Source: an uncultured Lachnospiraceae bacterium (GTDB lineage: Bacteria; Bacillota; Clostridia; Lachnospirales; Lachnospiraceae). Taken from it: a DNA stretch of 64,000 nucleotides. The translations under genes and the position numbers were made by a program. The notes beneath the pieces were generated by a model. That model ran no database searches and was not told where the DNA came from. It was given only the letters and a program-made list of their open reading frames with translations. Positions within the stretch are counted from its first letter, which is position 1. Each line of letters starts with the position of its first letter. The stretch covers positions 1 to 64,000 of the forward strand of contig CADBFP010000004.1 of the NCBI GenBank assembly GCA_902793995.1, in the 5' to 3' direction. This document shows positions 49,178-57,331 of this stretch, one piece after another.

Positions 49178-49952
49178 GGCCGGAAAAGGCAGAAAAATCG
49201 CGGCCGCCCTGGGGGTGGCCGTCTTTTGGTTATTGATTTGGCAGCTGCTGGCCCTGCTGGTGGGCCGGGAGGTGGTGCTTTCCCCGCCCCTGACGGTGTT
49301 CAAAACCCTGGGGGAAATGGTGCAGGAGGGGAGCTTTTGGCTGGCCCTGGGGGCCTCCCTGCTGCGGATTCTGGCAGGCTTTGCTTTGGGGGTACTTCTG
49401 GGGGCGGCTCTGGGGCTGCTCACTGCTTTTTGCCGGCCGCTGCGGGTGCTGTTTAGCCCTTTTATGAGTGTGGTGAAGGCCACCCCCGTGGCTTCCTTTA
49501 TCATTCTGCTCTTGTTTTTCATGGGCAATCAATGGATCCCGGTGCTCATCGCCGCCTTGATGGTGATGCCCATCATCTGGGCCGGGGTGATGAAGGGCAT
49601 TGAAGAAACGGACCGGGGCCTGTTGGAAATGGGCCGGGTTTTTGAACTGGGCTGGGGCTGGCAGCTGCGGCATATTTACGGTCCTTCGGTAAAAGCCTTT
49701 TTCCGGCCCGCCGCCTTAACGGCCCTGGGTCTGTCCTGGAAAGCGGGGATTGCGGCAGAGGTGCTGGCGGCCCCGGAACATTCCCTGGGAGGCATGCTGT
49801 ACCGGGCCAAGATTTATTTGGAAAATCCCCGGATGCTGGCTCTGACTCTCTGCGTGATTCTCATCAGCATGGGGCTGGAGCTTTTGTTAAAGAAACTGCT
49901 TCAGGGGAGCGGGGGGCAGGAGACAAGCCTTTCGTCAGGAGGCGCAAAATGA
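49167..49952 (+). CDS. NitT/TauT-type ABC permease
   Basis: The 261-residue protein has six membrane helices and the coupling loop with E-M-G-R-V-F, W-Q-L-R-H-I-Y-G-P-S, and G-L-S-W-K-A-G-I-A-A-E-V-L, as in SsuC/TauC permeases. It overlaps both neighbours, by 11 and 4 bases. Confidence 0.9.
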   Translation: MANKAGKGRKIAAALGVAVFWLLIWQLLALLVGREVVLSPPLTVFKTLGEMVQEGSFWLALGASLLRILAGFALGVLLGAALGLLTAFCRPLRVLFSPFMSVVKATPVASFIILLLFFMGNQWIPVLIAALMVMPIIWAGVMKGIEETDRGLLEMGRVFELGWGWQLRHIYGPSVKAFFRPAALTALGLSWKAGIAAEVLAAPEHSLGGMLYRAKIYLENPRMLALTLCVILISMGLELLLKKLLQGSGGQETSLSSGGAK

Positions 49953-50512
49953 TTCGGCTGGAACATGTTTCTAAATCTTATGAGTCCAAAAGGGTGTTTC
50001 AGGACCTGAATGCCGCATTTTCCCTGAATCAGTCTTATCTTCTGACCGGTGCCTCCGGGGCAGGGAAAACCACCCTGCTGCGGCTTTTGGCGGGGCTGGA
50101 AGAGCCGGAGAGTGGCCGCATCATCCGCCCGGAGGGTCTGCGGATCCGCCTGGTATTTCAGGAGGACCGGCTGCTGCCGGGGCTAAATGTCAGGAATAAT
50201 GTGATTTTAGAAAAGGGCGGGGCGGAAAAGGCCCAGGCCCTGCTGGAAGAATTGGGTTTGGGGCCGGAGGCCGGCGCCTTGCCGGAAAGCCTCTCCGGGG
50301 GCATGAAGCGCCGGGTGGCCCTGGCCAGGGCTCTGTGCGCGTCGCCGGATGTGCTGCTTTTGGATGAGCCCTTTAACGGCCTGGATGAGGCCTGGCGGAG
50401 ACGGGCGGCGGCTTTGATTTTCCGGGAAATGGCGGGGAAGTGCGTTATCTGCGCCACCCATTATCCGGAGGAAATGACGCCTTATGCGCACGAGCGGATC
50501 GGTTTGGATTAA
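49949..50512 (+). CDS. NitT/TauT-type ABC ATPase, short form
   Basis: The 187-residue protein is shorter than the usual 240-260 but has Walker A G-A-S-G-A-G-K-T, Q-loop V-F-Q-E-D-R-L-L-P, signature L-S-G-G-M-K-R-R, Walker B L-L-L-D-E-P and switch His in C-A-T-H-Y. It lacks the C-terminal extension of TauB/SsuB. Being complete in motifs and tightly linked to the permease, it should be functional. Confidence 0.9.
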   Translation: MIRLEHVSKSYESKRVFQDLNAAFSLNQSYLLTGASGAGKTTLLRLLAGLEEPESGRIIRPEGLRIRLVFQEDRLLPGLNVRNNVILEKGGAEKAQALLEELGLGPEAGALPESLSGGMKRRVALARALCASPDVLLLDEPFNGLDEAWRRRAAALIFREMAGKCVICATHYPEEMTPYAHERIGLD

Positions 50513-50524
50513 GAGGAGATAAAA

Positions 50525-51703
50525 ATGACTGTACGCTATTGGATTTCGTCCCTGAGGGGAAAGGGCGCAGGGCCTGCCGGCCGGGTATCCCGGGCCAGGG
50601 CTGTGAGGTGCTTTCATGAAAGCGTTCCGGGCTATAGGAAAAGCCCCCTGGTCAGTCTGCCCGGGCTGGCTAAGCAGCTGGGAGTTCAGGGGATTTATGT
50701 GAAAGATGAATCCGGCCGCTTCGGCCTGCAGGCCTTTAAGGGCCTGGGGGGCAGCTATGCCATGTTCCGCATCCTGTGCGATAGATTCGGCCTGGATCCG
50801 GAGACGGCTTCCCTGGAGGATTTTCGGCAGCCGGAGCGGCAGGAGGCCTTATCCCGCATTCATTTTGTCACCTGTACCGACGGCAATCATGGCCGGGGGA
50901 TTGCCTGGGCGGCGGGGCTTTTCGGCTGCCGGGCCCATGTGTATATGCCCTACGGCACCCAGGCGGTGCGGGCGGAGAACATCCGCCGGGCGGGGCCGGC
51001 AGAGGTCAGCATTACGGATTTAAGCTACGACGATACCGTGGCCTATGCCAGTAAGCGGGCGGCTAAAGAGGGCTGGATACTGATTCAGGATACGGCCTGG
51101 GAGGGGTATGAAGAGATTCCCGGCTGGATTGTGGAAGGCTATCTGACCCTGGCGGCGGAAGCGGTGGAGGATTTGGAGGCCTTATCCCTCCGGCCTACCC
51201 ATCTGTTTTTGCAGGCGGGGGTAGGGGCCATGGCGGGCTCGGTGCTGTCCTATATGGTGGATTATTACGGCGAAAACAAGCCGGTGACTCTCATAGTGGA
51301 GCCGGTGGTGGCGGACTGCCACTTCCGCTCCGCTCAGGCGGGGGACGGGCAGGCCCGCAGCGTGGAAGGCGCTCCCGTCACCATCATGGCGGGGCTGAAT
51401 TGTGGCACCCCCTGCAGCCTCACCTGGCCTGTCATCCGGGATTATGCGGAGGGGTATCTTTCCTGCGATGATCCCGTGGCGGTAGCCGGTATGCGGGCTT
51501 ATGCAGCGGGGCTTGAAGGAGACCCGAAAATCATTTCCGGAGAATCCGGCGCCGCCCCCCTGGGAGCCCTCCTGGCCCTGATGCAGGAAGAGGCGCTGGA
51601 TGAGGCCCGGAAAGCCTTTAAGCTGGGGCCGGAGGCTGTGATTCTGCTCATCAATACGGAAGGGGCCACGGACCCGGAAAACTACCGGAAGATCGTGGGT
51701 TGA
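50525..51703 (+). CDS. dpaL: Diaminopropionate ammonia-lyase
   Basis: The 392-residue protein is a fold-type II pyridoxal-phosphate enzyme. The PLP lysine lies in L-Q-A-F-K-G-L-G-G near 71, the substrate-binding loop in C-T-D-G-N-H-G-R-G-I-A-W-A near 118, and phosphate contacts in L-Q-A-G-V-G-A-M-A-G. The length and the R-F-G-L-Q-A-F-K-G-L-G-G-S-Y-A pattern match the YgeX/DpaL enzymes that convert 2,3-diaminopropionate to pyruvate and ammonia. It starts 12 bases after the ABC ATPase gene, suggesting that the importer brings in its substrate or a precursor. Two terminator hairpins follow. Confidence 0.9.
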   Translation: MTVRYWISSLRGKGAGPAGRVSRARAVRCFHESVPGYRKSPLVSLPGLAKQLGVQGIYVKDESGRFGLQAFKGLGGSYAMFRILCDRFGLDPETASLEDFRQPERQEALSRIHFVTCTDGNHGRGIAWAAGLFGCRAHVYMPYGTQAVRAENIRRAGPAEVSITDLSYDDTVAYASKRAAKEGWILIQDTAWEGYEEIPGWIVEGYLTLAAEAVEDLEALSLRPTHLFLQAGVGAMAGSVLSYMVDYYGENKPVTLIVEPVVADCHFRSAQAGDGQARSVEGAPVTIMAGLNCGTPCSLTWPVIRDYAEGYLSCDDPVAVAGMRAYAAGLEGDPKIISGESGAAPLGALLALMQEEALDEARKAFKLGPEAVILLINTEGATDPENYRKIVG

Positions 51704-51711
51704 AATAAAAA

Positions 51712-51782
51712 AAGTGCACCACGGGACAGGTTCCCTGGTGCACTTCTTCTAAAAGGCATCAAGGGACAGGTCCCCTGGTGCC
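51712..51782. terminator. Double terminator between convergent operons
   Basis: Hairpin 1 pairs AAGTGCACCA with TGGTGCACTT (51712-51745); hairpin 2 pairs AGGCATCA with TGGTGCCT (51754-51782). Both have GGGACAGG-type loops and look like copies of one element. Flanking A- and T-rich tracts serve the leftward TRAP operon and, less strongly, dpaL. Confidence 0.8.
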
Positions 51783-51790
51783 TATATTTC

Positions 51791-53797
51791 TTACGCGGCT
51801 GCCGCCGGGCCGGGGCTTTCCCCGCCCCCTTTGTTGAAAACAAACTTCTGGGCCAGGATGATTAAGGCCAGGCAGCCCAGGCCGATCAGGTCTGTGACCC
51901 AGCCGCTGTCGATCAGCAGGAAGGCTCCCGCCCCGGCGATGACCCGCAGGATGATATTCATCTTCCCGAAGAGGTATCCTTCCACCGCGGCGGAAATCAG
52001 CAGCACCCCGGCGCAGGCCGTCACCACCACCTGGATGCCGGAGAGGAGAGTCACGCCTTCCAGCAGCAGCTGTTTGTTATACACAAACATGAAGGGGACG
52101 ATAAAGCCTGCCAGGGCCAGCTTCACGGATTGCCAGCCGGTTTTCATGGGACTGCCTCCCGAAAGGCCTGCGGCCGCAAAAGAAGCCAGGGCCACCGGCG
52201 GCGTCAGGTTGGCGAACATGGCAAAGTAGAAGCAGAACATATGGGCCGCAATATCCGGCTGTCCCAGCTCCACCAGAGCCGGCGCGGCAATGGTGGCGGT
52301 AATGAGGTAGGAGGGAATGGAAGGCAGGCCCATGCCCAGAATCATGCAGGTCACCATGGTGAAGAGCAGGGTCAGGAACAGGCTCTGCTGGCCGATGCTG
52401 ATGATGGAGCGGGCCACATTCAGGGCAAAGCCGGTAAGGCCGCAAACCCCTACGATAATGCCCACGCAGGCGCAGGCCATGGCCACGGAAACCGTGGATT
52501 TGGCGCCGGCCACAAAGGCATCGCCGATATCTTTAAGGCTCATACGGCTGATGGGTCTGAGCTGCGCTACCACAATGGTCACCACGATGGTCCAGAAGGC
52601 GCTCATTATTACCGTGTTGCCGCTGAAAATCAGCATGTACAGCAGGAAAACGATGGGAATCAGCAAATGGCCCCGTTCCTTAAACACTTCCTTGACCCGG
52701 GGCAGGCGGTCCTTGGGGATGCCCAGCAGGTGGTCCTTGGTGGCCCGCATCTGCACCTGGATGATGATGCCCAGGTAATAAATGAGGGCAGGAATCACCG
52801 CCGCTTTAATAATCACCGGATACTTCACTCCCAGGGTTTCCGCCATCACGAAGGCAGCGGCCCCCATAATGGGCGGCAGGAGCTGTCCTCCCACGGAGGC
52901 TGTCGCTTCCACGGCACCGGCGAATTCCTTGGAATAGCCGGTTTTCTTCATCAGGGGAATGGTAAAGGCGCCGGTGGTCACTACATTGGCCACGGCGGAG
53001 CCGTTGATGGAGCCTAAAAAGCCGGAGGCCAGCACCGCCACCTTGGCGGGGCCGCCCTTGGTATGGCCGGCCAGGGCGTTGGCGATATCGTTAAAGAACT
53101 GGCCCATCCCGCATTTATTCATCACTTCGCCGAAAATGATGAACAAAACGATATAGGTGGCGGCCACCTTGATGGAGGTGCCGTATATGCCGTAAATATC
53201 CGTGGTCAGATAGGTCACTACCCGCTGCCAGGTGTAGCCCCGGTGCATGAAAATGCCGGGGAACTGCCGCCCGAAGATGGCATACAGCAGGAAAATCACG
53301 GACAGAATGGGCAGGGCCCAGCCGCTGAGCCGCCAGGAGGCGATCAGTACCAGAATAATCAAAACCGTGCCGTAAATGATATCAATGGTTTCTCCTTCAA
53401 ATCCGGTGGAAATAAATACCGGATAGCGGACAAACACATAAATCGGCATGGCGATGGAGATCACAATCATAATCCAGTCATACCAGGCAATCTTTTTCCG
53501 GCTGGATTTCTTAAAGGCCGGATACAAGGCAAAGCCCAGCATGAGAATCATGCCTACATGGATGGCATGATGCTTGATATTTACCATCTGCAAAAGGCGG
53601 ATGCCGGAGGCATAGGCCAGATGGTAGAGCGTAAAGAGGAGACAAAGCACATAGACGCTGATCCGAAGCCAGGGCTGTTCGAAGACCCGGGTGCGGGACT
53701 CCTTTTCGAATTTTTCCATGACTTCAGCGCTTTTCTCTGCCCCGATATTCGCAGCTTCTTCCGCTGTCTGGTTGATTTCTTTTGTTTTATCGGACAC
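51791..53797 (-). CDS. TRAP transporter permease, fused small and large subunits (TAXI type)
   Basis: The 668-residue protein has about 16-18 hydrophobic helices. Four N-terminal ones (about 45-190) correspond to DctQ and the rest to DctM, with G-F-L-G-S-I-N-G-S-A-V-A-N-V-V, T-A-S-V-G-G-Q-L-L-P-P-I-M-G and G-M-G-L-P-S-I-P-S-Y. These are typical of fused TAXI-TRAP permeases, which use an ion gradient to import organic acids or amino acids such as glutamate. It overlaps the DUF1850 gene by 11 bases. Confidence 0.93.
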   Translation of the reverse strand: MSDKTKEINQTAEEAANIGAEKSAEVMEKFEKESRTRVFEQPWLRISVYVLCLLFTLYHLAYASGIRLLQMVNIKHHAIHVGMILMLGFALYPAFKKSSRKKIAWYDWIMIVISIAMPIYVFVRYPVFISTGFEGETIDIIYGTVLIILVLIASWRLSGWALPILSVIFLLYAIFGRQFPGIFMHRGYTWQRVVTYLTTDIYGIYGTSIKVAATYIVLFIIFGEVMNKCGMGQFFNDIANALAGHTKGGPAKVAVLASGFLGSINGSAVANVVTTGAFTIPLMKKTGYSKEFAGAVEATASVGGQLLPPIMGAAAFVMAETLGVKYPVIIKAAVIPALIYYLGIIIQVQMRATKDHLLGIPKDRLPRVKEVFKERGHLLIPIVFLLYMLIFSGNTVIMSAFWTIVVTIVVAQLRPISRMSLKDIGDAFVAGAKSTVSVAMACACVGIIVGVCGLTGFALNVARSIISIGQQSLFLTLLFTMVTCMILGMGLPSIPSYLITATIAAPALVELGQPDIAAHMFCFYFAMFANLTPPVALASFAAAGLSGGSPMKTGWQSVKLALAGFIVPFMFVYNKQLLLEGVTLLSGIQVVVTACAGVLLISAAVEGYLFGKMNIILRVIAGAGAFLLIDSGWVTDLIGLGCLALIILAQKFVFNKGGGESPGPAAAA

Positions 53798-54290
53798 CTG
53801 TGAGATACCCCCTAACTGTAATTATTTCTCCCCGTATCCTGCTGGCGTCCGGCAGGCTTCGGAAGTCAAACACCTCGGTTCCGTTCAGGCAGAGGCCTTT
53901 CATATAAGTGGCGGATGTGATCCAGCTGAAGACGGGGAAATAGCTGTTGATTTCCTCCATCCATACCAGGCCGTCTTCCACCCGGGTGGGCACATCCATT
54001 TCCGCCGGAATGCCGGCGCCATAGCCTGCCACCGCTATGGAATCCAGATTAAAACCGCCCTCCTCGGTCACGGTATAATACTCAAACCAGGGAATATGCT
54101 CAAAGGAATGCTCGATTTCCAGCCGGAGCTTGTCGCCGGTTTGAATGGCCGTGGAGAACACTACCTGCTCCCGCACCCGGTCGTAAAGCTGAAAGCGCCT
54201 GCCCCGGGGCACGAAAAAGCCCAGATAAAGCAGCAAAGCCAGCGCGGCGCCCAGACAAAACAGGAGCGGGAGGGTTTTCTTTTTGTTCAT
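53787..54290 (-). CDS. DUF1850 protein of the TAXI-TRAP operon
   Basis: The 167-residue protein has an N-terminal signal/anchor helix (about 7-27) and a DUF1850 domain: E-H-S-F-E-H-I-P-W-F-E-Y-Y, G-Y-G-A-G-I-P. DUF1850 genes usually lie beside TAXI-type TRAP permeases, as here. It may be an extracytoplasmic partner of the permease; its role is unknown. Confidence 0.85.
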   Translation of the reverse strand: MNKKKTLPLLFCLGAALALLLYLGFFVPRGRRFQLYDRVREQVVFSTAIQTGDKLRLEIEHSFEHIPWFEYYTVTEEGGFNLDSIAVAGYGAGIPAEMDVPTRVEDGLVWMEEINSYFPVFSWITSATYMKGLCLNGTEVFDFRSLPDASRIRGEIITVRGYLTGVR

Positions 54291-54313
54291 AGGATAGTCA
54301 ATAATGCGGGAAA

Positions 54314-54338
54314 GCGGGAGGAGATATTATCCTCCCGC
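54314..54338 (-). promoter_or_regulatory. Intercistronic hairpin in the TRAP operon
   Basis: GCGGGAGGA and TCCTCCCGC form a perfect 9-pair stem with a 7-base loop, followed on the minus strand by only three T. It probably lets the binding protein be made in excess over the permease. Confidence 0.65.
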
Positions 54339-54359
54339 CTTCAGAATAAAGCCTTCAGC

Positions 54360-55409
54360 TTATTTGCTGAAGCCGTGATCCTTCCAGAAGGCTTCCGCAC
54401 CGGGGTGCAGAGGCAGCTGGATGTCGCTGATGCCGAAGCTTAAGTCAATGTTCTTGTCTGCGGCATTGTGGGAGGCTTTGATGGTGGAGATATTGGCGAA
54501 CACGCCTTCCAGGATATCGTATACCATCTCGTTGCTCAGATCCTTGCGGACCAGCATGATATTGTACACGAATACGCCTTCCACATCCTCTTTGTTGTTG
54601 TAGGTGTTGGCGGGAATCACAGACTTGGCATAGTAGGGATTCTCGGAAACCAGTTTGTCACGGCCGGCGCCGTCAATGGGCACCACCACCATGTTGTACT
54701 GGGTTCCCAGTTCCATTACCGTGGCGTTGGGCAGGCCGGAGGTGACGAACACGGCGTCGCACTGACCGTTCTTCATGTTGTCGATGGCTTCGCCGTAGGC
54801 CAGGTAGTCGGGGGTGATGTCATTGTAGGTGATGCCGTAAGCAGCCAGGATCATCCGGGCGTTGATTTCCACGCCGGAGTTGGAGGCGCCTACGCCTACC
54901 CGCTTGCCCCGCAGATCCTCTACGGACTTGATGCCGGTGTTTTCCGTGGTGACCAGCTGCACATAGTTGGGCCACAGACGCATTAAGGCCATCAGATCGG
55001 TGGCGGCTTCCTTGCCTTCATAGGCGCCGGTGGCGGTGTAAGCCTGCATGACGGCGTCCTGCATGGCAATGGCGATTTCGCATTCCTTCTTCAGAATATT
55101 CTGGATATTCTGACCGGTGGCATTGGTGGCTTCCGCAGAGGTCTTGTAACCGTAGTTCTGCAGAGCGGTGGCAAAGGCGCCGCCGATGGGGAAATAAATT
55201 CCCGAGGTGGGGCCGGTGCCTACGGTAATCAGTTCTTTGGCGCGCTGTTCAGCCGTAAGGCCTTTTCCGCTGGGGGCTGCCGTGGTGCCGGTGCCGCCGG
55301 AAGCGGTGGTGGCCGGTGCTGCCGTTGTGGTGGGGGTGCTGCCGCCGCCGCAGGCGGTAAGACCCAGAACCATCACTGCCGCCAGCAATAAGGCAATCAG
55401 TTTCTTCAT
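54360..55409 (-). CDS. TAXI-type TRAP solute-binding lipoprotein
   Basis: The 349-residue protein has a lipobox L-T-A-C near 20, a short Thr/Ala tether, and the TAXI fold: I-T-V-G-T-G-P-T-S-G-I-Y-F-P-I-G-G-A, T-N-A-T-G-Q-N-I-Q, D-L-R-G-K-R-V-G-V-G-A, and C-D-A-V-F-V-T-S-G-L-P. Family members bind glutamate or related acids. AAAGGAGG precedes the ATG and a strong promoter lies upstream. Confidence 0.92.
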   Translation of the reverse strand: MKKLIALLLAAVMVLGLTACGGGSTPTTTAAPATTASGGTGTTAAPSGKGLTAEQRAKELITVGTGPTSGIYFPIGGAFATALQNYGYKTSAEATNATGQNIQNILKKECEIAIAMQDAVMQAYTATGAYEGKEAATDLMALMRLWPNYVQLVTTENTGIKSVEDLRGKRVGVGASNSGVEINARMILAAYGITYNDITPDYLAYGEAIDNMKNGQCDAVFVTSGLPNATVMELGTQYNMVVVPIDGAGRDKLVSENPYYAKSVIPANTYNNKEDVEGVFVYNIMLVRKDLSNEMVYDILEGVFANISTIKASHNAADKNIDLSFGISDIQLPLHPGAEAFWKDHGFSK

Positions 55410-55467
55410 TTTTCTTCCTCCTTTTACAGGGCCCCTTCAGGCGGGGCAATCCTGTGTTATGGAAAGT

Positions 55468-55496
55468 ATTTTAATCAATTATACCAATTCTGTCAA
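55468..55496 (-). promoter_or_regulatory. Sigma-A promoter of the TAXI-TRAP operon
   Basis: TTGACA (55491-55496) and TAAAAT (55468-55473) on the minus strand are 17 bases apart. Confidence 0.85.
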
Positions 55497-55544
55497 TTAT
55501 ATCTTCGTTTTTTTGCGCCGTGGCCGAATGAATAAAGCAGGGGA

Positions 55545-55569
55545 TAAAAAAGGCGGCCCGTAGGCCGCC
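55545..55569 (-). terminator. Terminator of the hydrogenase operon
   Basis: On the minus strand GGCGGCC, a 4-base loop and GGCCGCC are followed by a T-run (A-run 55545-55551 on the plus strand). Confidence 0.88.
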
Positions 55570-55585
55570 CTATCAGGATAATTTT

Positions 55586-57331
55586 TTATTTCAGTTCCGG
55601 ATTTAAGGGCATCTCCCATTCGGTGATGTCCGTGTGGAGCAGGTGGTGGGACTTATGGCCCAGCGGCTTCTCCAGGAACTGCTCGTAAAGGGCCGTCACA
55701 TCGCTGTTTTCGTGGGAATAGCGGATCTGGCTGTCCTTGTCCAGGTTCCAGAGCACGGTGCCCCGTGTATCCGCCAGCTCCTGGCCCTCGTGGATGGGCT
55801 GGCCGCCGCCTCCGGCGCAGCCGCCGGGACAGGCCATGATTTCCACGAAGTCGTATTCCACCTCGCCGGCCTTCACCGCCTCCATCAGGGCCCGGGTATT
55901 CCCCAGCCCGCTGGCTACCGCCACCCGCACGGTGCCGGCGCCGGGCACTTCGAAGCTGGCTTCCTTCCAGCCCTTCATGCCCCGGACTGCCGTAAAGGCA
56001 TCCGCAGGGGGATTGTTCCCCGTCACCAGATAATAAGCGCTGCGCAGAGCCGCATCCATCACGCCGCCGGTGGCGCCGAAAATCACTGCCGCCCCGGTGC
56101 CGCTGCCCAAAGGAGAATCAAAGCTTTCTTCCTTCAGCTGCTTTACATTCACATGATAACTCCGCAGCAGACGGGCCAGCTCCCGGGTGGTGATGACCAC
56201 ATCCACATCCGGATCCCCGCAGGCATCCTTCAGATTGGGCAGGGCCGCCTCGCTCTTCTTGGCGGTGCAGGGCATCACGGAAATCACCCGCATGTTGTGG
56301 GGATCCACCCCGATTTTCTCCGCAAAGAAGCTCTTGGCTACGGCGCCGAACATGGCCTGGGGCGATTTGGCGGTGGAGAGATTCTTCTGGTATTCCGGGA
56401 ACTGGGACTTCACAAATCGTACCCAGCCGGGGCAGCAGGAGGTAAACATGGGCCAGCTGTATTCATCCCGATGGGTGAAGCGTTCAATGAACTCGCTGCC
56501 TTCCTCCATAATGGTCAGATCCGCCGTGAAATTGGTATCAAATACATAATCAAAGCCCAGGGCTCTGAGGGCCGCGGCCATACGGCCCACGGTGGCTTCC
56601 TCCCGGCTAAGGCCCAGCTGCTCGGCCCAGGCTGCCCGGACGGCCGGGGCCACCTGCACCACGGTGGTGATAGCCGGGTCCTCCAGAGCCGCCACTACCT
56701 GGGCTGTATCGTCCCGGATGGAGAGAGCGCCAACAGGACAGTGAGTGATGCACTGGCCGCAAAGAGCGCAGTCCGCTTCCTTGAAATCCCGGTTTAAGCG
56801 TACCCCCACATTGGTGCGGGAGCCGGAACCCATTACATCCCAGATCCGCAGGGTCTGGATCTTATCGCAGACCTGGACGCAGCGCATACACTTGATGCAC
56901 TTGGAGTCCTTTCGGATGAGATAATTGTCCCCGGGCCACTCGTTTTTCCGCACATCCTTGGGGTAAGGGTTGTCGATCACGCCGAATTCCGAAGCCAGAT
57001 CCTGCAGCTGGCAGTTCCGGTTCCGCACACAGGTGGTACAGTCCCCGTCATGCTGGGACAGGATCAGTTTCAGATTGGTTTCCCGGGCGGTTTTGGCCCG
57101 GTGGGAATTGGTATAAACCACCATGCCGTCAAAGACCTTCTCCGTGCAGGCGGGAATCAGGCGCTCAAAGCCCTCCACCTCCACCACGCAGATCCGGCAG
57201 GCGGAGATTTCATTGATCTCCTTCAAATAGCAGAGGGTGGGAACGAAGATGCCCAGAGAGGCTGCTGCCTGCAGAATCGTATATCCTTCCGGGACGGAAC
57301 CCTGCCGTCCGTCAATCGTCAGCTTTACCAT
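55586..57331 (-). CDS. [FeFe]-hydrogenase catalytic subunit with electron-relay domains
   Basis: The 581-residue protein has an N-terminal [2Fe-2S] domain (C-Y-L-K-E... C-R-I-C), a His-ligated [4Fe-4S] site (H-D-G-D-C-T-T-C-V-R-N-R-N-C), two [4Fe-4S] ferredoxin clusters (C-I-K-C-M-R-C-V-Q-V-C and C-A-L-C-G-Q-C-I-T-H-C-P), and the H-cluster motifs L1 T-S-C-C-P-G-W near 297, L2 M-P-C-T-A-K-K near 352, and L3 M-A-C-P-G-G-C-A-G-G-G-G-Q-P near 498. All are intact. This is a group A trimeric/NADH-linked-like HydA. It should produce or oxidise H2 with electrons from the flavoprotein encoded upstream. The start overlaps that gene by 7 bases. Confidence 0.96.
   Translation of the reverse strand: MVKLTIDGRQGSVPEGYTILQAAASLGIFVPTLCYLKEINEISACRICVVEVEGFERLIPACTEKVFDGMVVYTNSHRAKTARETNLKLILSQHDGDCTTCVRNRNCQLQDLASEFGVIDNPYPKDVRKNEWPGDNYLIRKDSKCIKCMRCVQVCDKIQTLRIWDVMGSGSRTNVGVRLNRDFKEADCALCGQCITHCPVGALSIRDDTAQVVAALEDPAITTVVQVAPAVRAAWAEQLGLSREEATVGRMAAALRALGFDYVFDTNFTADLTIMEEGSEFIERFTHRDEYSWPMFTSCCPGWVRFVKSQFPEYQKNLSTAKSPQAMFGAVAKSFFAEKIGVDPHNMRVISVMPCTAKKSEAALPNLKDACGDPDVDVVITTRELARLLRSYHVNVKQLKEESFDSPLGSGTGAAVIFGATGGVMDAALRSAYYLVTGNNPPADAFTAVRGMKGWKEASFEVPGAGTVRVAVASGLGNTRALMEAVKAGEVEYDFVEIMACPGGCAGGGGQPIHEGQELADTRGTVLWNLDKDSQIRYSHENSDVTALYEQFLEKPLGHKSHHLLHTDITEWEMPLNPELK

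Noticed and set aside
52130..53803. Plus-strand frames opposite the TRAP permease (295 and 246 residues)
   Set aside because: The minus strand encodes a clear fused TRAP permease. The plus frames are low-complexity shadows.
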